From: Nonomuraea spiralis
GTDB lineage: Bacteria > Actinomycetota > Actinomycetes > Streptosporangiales > Streptosporangiaceae
Reading direction: 5' to 3'
Length of the DNA: 59,142 nt
Assembly: GCF_014648435.1 (NCBI RefSeq)
Contig: NZ_BMRC01000005.1
Coordinates: 355,040 to 414,181, forward strand
In this document: one piece after another, positions 57,108 to 59,142 of the stretch
Layout of the letters: every line of letters starts with the position of its first letter
How positions within the stretch are numbered: the stretch's first letter is position 1
The notes under the pieces: model-generated
The model's input: the letters and a program-made list of their open reading frames with translations, nothing else
Told to the model about the DNA's origin: nothing
Databases searched by the model: none
Position numbers and translations under genes: made by a program

Positions 57108-59142
57108 GATCCATCCACCTTCTGATCTCGGTGGCCGCTCCGGCGACCAGGGGTTCGTACAGGATCGGGACGCGTTCCTCGGGGATCGCGTAGTGGGCGA
57201 GCCGGCCCTTGGCGACTGAGGGCCAGCCGCCGTCCTCGGGGGTGGGCGCGAAGAGCGCGACGTCGCCGTCGTAGGGCTCGTGCCGGTAGCCGCCGACCGC
57301 GTGCGCGTTGGCCCGGAACACGGCCAGGTAGCGGCGTGCCTGCTCGACCTCGGTGGTGTCGGGGGCCAGCCGGTCGGCGGCCGAGGCGGCGCCCATGACC
57401 GCCAGCAGCCGTTCCTCCGGCGGCTGGGCGGCGAGTTCGGCCGGATCCAGTCCGAGGGTCTCCTCAGGCCCGCCGGCCAGCGCGTGGAACAGCAGGACCG
57501 TGTCGTCCTCCAGCGACGCGCCGGCCACGGGCTCCTCGGCGTTGGCGTAGAGGAGCACGACGAGCGGCACCTGCTCGCCGCGCTCGCGCAGCCGCCTGGC
57601 CACCTCCAGGGCGATGTTCCCGCCGATGCAGAACCCGCCCAGCACGTACGGCCCCGACGGCCGCACCTCCAGCAGGTCGGCCACGTACGCGTCGGCCATC
57701 TCGTCGAGCGTGGCGTGCGGCTCCTCGCCGGGCACGAGCCCGCGCGCGGCGATGGCGTACACCGGCTGGTCGGGGCCGAGGCGGCTGGCCAGCGGGTGGT
57801 AGCGGAAGACCTGGCCGCCGAGCGCGTGGACGAAGAAGATCGGCGTACGGTCGCCGTCCGGGTTGAGCGGCACGACGTGGCTCGGCGGCGCGAGGTCCTC
57901 GGGCTGCCGCAGCACCCTGGCCAGCGCGCTGATCGTCGGCGCGGTCAGCACGGTGCCGACGGGCAGGTTCCGTCCCAGCTCCTGGCGGATGCGGGCGGCC
58001 AGCCGCAGGGCGCTCAGCGAGTGGCCGCCGAGCTCGAAGAAGTCGTCCAGGATCCCGGCCGCGGGCACCTTCAGCACCTCTTCGTAGAGCGTGGCCAGGC
58101 GCGCCTCCACCTCGTCGCGCGGCGGCACGTACGGCCGTCCGCCCGCCGCCTCGGGCAGAGGCAGCGCGGCCCGGTCGAGCTTGCCGCTGCGGGTGAGGGG
58201 GAGGGCGTCCAGGCGTACCCACCGGCGCGGGATCAGGTGGTCGGGCAGGAGGTCGTGGAGGTCGGGCACCTCGCCCACGACGTAGCCGACCAGGCTGTGC
58301 TCGTACGCCGTGACGGCCGCGTCGCGGACCCCCGGCTGCGCGCGCAGGACGGCCTCGATCTCGCCGGGTTCGACGCGCATGCCGCGGATCTTGACCTGCT
58401 GGTCGGTGCGGCCGAGGTATTCGAGTTCGCCGGTGGGGAGCCAGCGGGCGAGGTCGCCCGTCCTGTACAGGCGTCGGCCGCCGGGCGCGGGGACGAAGCG
58501 GTCGGCGGTGAGTGCCGGTTTGCCGAGGTAGCCGCGGGCGAGTTGTACGCCGCCGATGTGGAGCTCTCCGGGGGTGCCGATGGGGACTTCCTGGAGTTGC
58601 CCGTCGAGGACGTGCAGGGTGGTGTTGTCCACCGGCTTTCCGATGGGGACGTTCGGCTCGCCCGGTTCGCAGGGGTGCCAGGAGACGTCTACGGCGGCTT
58701 CTGTGGGGCCGTAGAGGTTGTGGAGTCCTGGGAGGTCGATGCCGGGTGGGAGGGCTTCGCCGGAGCAGATGATTCGTTGCGGTGGCTGGATGTCCTCTTC
58801 TTCGAGGAAGGCTTGGAGCATCGAGGGGACGAAGTGGGTGGTGGTGATGTTCTCGGTTTTGATGAGGTCGCGTAGGTAGGCGGTGTCGCGGTGTCCGCCG
58901 GGCCGGGCGATGACCATGGTGGCGCCGGTGATGAGCGGCCAGAAGAGTTCCCAGACGGAGACGTCGAAGGTGGTGGGTGTCTTGTGCAGGACGCGGTCTT
59001 CCGGGGTGAGGTGGAAGGTGTCCTGCATCCAGCGCAGGCGGTTGACGATGGCTCGGTGGGAGACGCCCACGCCCTTGGGGCGTCCGGTGGAGCCGGAGGT
59101 GAAGATGACGTAGGCCAGGTTGTCCTCGTGCACCCGTACGAC
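57088..59142 (-). CDS. NRPS C-terminal module: A (predicted serine), PCP, TE; 5' part outside the window
   Basis: 684 residues are visible; the gene continues beyond the right edge. Numbering here counts from the GTG at 59133. A domain: A3 FTSGSTGRPKG, A5 NLYGPTEAA, A7 YRTGD, A8 GRTDQQVKIRGMRVEPGEIE, A10 K318. The code read by eye is D-V-W-H-I-S-L-V-D-K, close to serine codes such as that of EntF. PCP Ser372 in ELGGHSLSA. TE domain 428-675: elbow LGGFCIGGN has Cys502 for Ser; the Asp position (LLD in relatives) is Tyr529 in VVLLYANAEEP, and the usual His is Arg654 (IPEERVPILYEP). Codon use shifts near A8 (about 58360). Confidence 0.92.
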   Translation of the reverse strand, partial: VVRVHEDNLAYVIFTSGSTGRPKGVGVSHRAIVNRLRWMQDTFHLTPEDRVLHKTPTTFDVSVWELFWPLITGATMVIARPGGHRDTAYLRDLIKTENITTTHFVPSMLQAFLEEEDIQPPQRIICSGEALPPGIDLPGLHNLYGPTEAAVDVSWHPCEPGEPNVPIGKPVDNTTLHVLDGQLQEVPIGTPGELHIGGVQLARGYLGKPALTADRFVPAPGGRRLYRTGDLARWLPTGELEYLGRTDQQVKIRGMRVEPGEIEAVLRAQPGVRDAAVTAYEHSLVGYVVGEVPDLHDLLPDHLIPRRWVRLDALPLTRSGKLDRAALPLPEAAGGRPYVPPRDEVEARLATLYEEVLKVPAAGILDDFFELGGHSLSALRLAARIRQELGRNLPVGTVLTAPTISALARVLRQPEDLAPPSHVVPLNPDGDRTPIFFVHALGGQVFRYHPLASRLGPDQPVYAIAARGLVPGEEPHATLDEMADAYVADLLEVRPSGPYVLGGFCIGGNIALEVARRLRERGEQVPLVVLLYANAEEPVAGASLEDDTVLLFHALAGGPEETLGLDPAELAAQPPEERLLAVMGAASAADRLAPDTTEVEQARRYLAVFRANAHAVGGYRHEPYDGDVALFAPTPEDGGWPSVAKGRLAHYAIPEERVPILYEPLVAGAATEIRRWMDHGIPDQ

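Noticed and set aside
1..59142. tRNA, rRNA, CRISPR array, insertion sequence, attachment site or replication origin
   Set aside because: I looked for CCA-ended cloverleaf segments, regularly spaced repeats, transposase motifs with terminal repeats and DnaA-box clusters and saw none that I could support.

Overview
The window is very GC-rich (GC-biased third codon positions throughout), with GTG/TTG starts, many 4-base start/stop overlaps, several genes that look leaderless, F420-type (luciferase-like) oxidoreductases, a type VII secretion effector cassette, sugar ABC transporters without their own ATPase, and NRPS genes. This points to a filamentous actinomycete (Actinomycetota); a Streptosporangiales genus such as Nonomuraea is my guess from the gene content only. 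No rRNA, tRNA, CRISPR array, insertion sequence or phage module was seen.

Layout. 1-5.7 kb: unrelated single genes (truncated methyltransferase, NUDIX hydrolase, an unrecognised 410-aa protein, a small secreted protein, a phospholipid-methyltransferase-like protein, glutamate decarboxylase). 5.8-9.5 kb: an LLM oxidoreductase plus an internally shortened NmrA-like protein divergent from a TetR regulator, then an FAD monooxygenase. 9.8-12.1 kb: a three-gene unit with two small membrane proteins and a Tat/lipoprotein multicopper oxidase. 12.1-19.4 kb: regulator/enzyme pairs (HxlR/aldo-keto reductase; TetR/alcohol dehydrogenase; TetR convergent to a coupled fatty-acid desaturase-DHA2 exporter pair). 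19.5-28.3 kb: small proteins, a TrmB/LuxR-like regulator divergent from a 1,324-aa secreted S8 peptidase, nitroreductase, serine hydrolase, cupin.

28.4-31.7 kb: a probable type VII secretion polymorphic-toxin operon read leftwards: YbaB-like protein, ESX-like protein, a 747-aa effector (WXG100-like N-terminus, NUDIX domain, C-terminal ADP-ribosyltransferase) and a small putative immunity protein. 31.9-34.5 kb: phosphotransferase, metallo-beta-lactamase-fold protein and a hypothetical protein.

34.6-45.3 kb: a carbohydrate regulon. A GH84 beta-N-acetylglucosaminidase gene leads an operon with a solute-binding lipoprotein and two permeases. It is divergent from a GNAT gene that resembles the acetyltransferase-like half of animal O-GlcNAcase. 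A second operon (ROK repressor, GH4 glycosidase, BadF-type sugar kinase) is divergent from a secreted 769-aa propeller/helical protein. Both divergent promoters carry the same 45-bp double operator, identical outside a 7-nt spacer and in inverted orientation, so a single regulator, most simply the ROK protein, probably controls all nine genes.

45.3-49.7 kb: a secreted protein, a TetR-controlled MFS exporter and an SGNH hydrolase. 49.9-59.1 kb: part of a nonribosomal peptide cluster. It holds a carrier protein; an NRPS (C-A-PCP, A-domain code read as glycine) preceded by a collapsed KS-AT-like segment; a thioesterase with a Cys nucleophile; an LLM oxidoreductase; an EntS-like MFS exporter; and the end of a second NRPS (A-PCP-TE, code read as serine, TE with Cys in place of Ser and an eroded triad). 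The cluster continues past the right edge.
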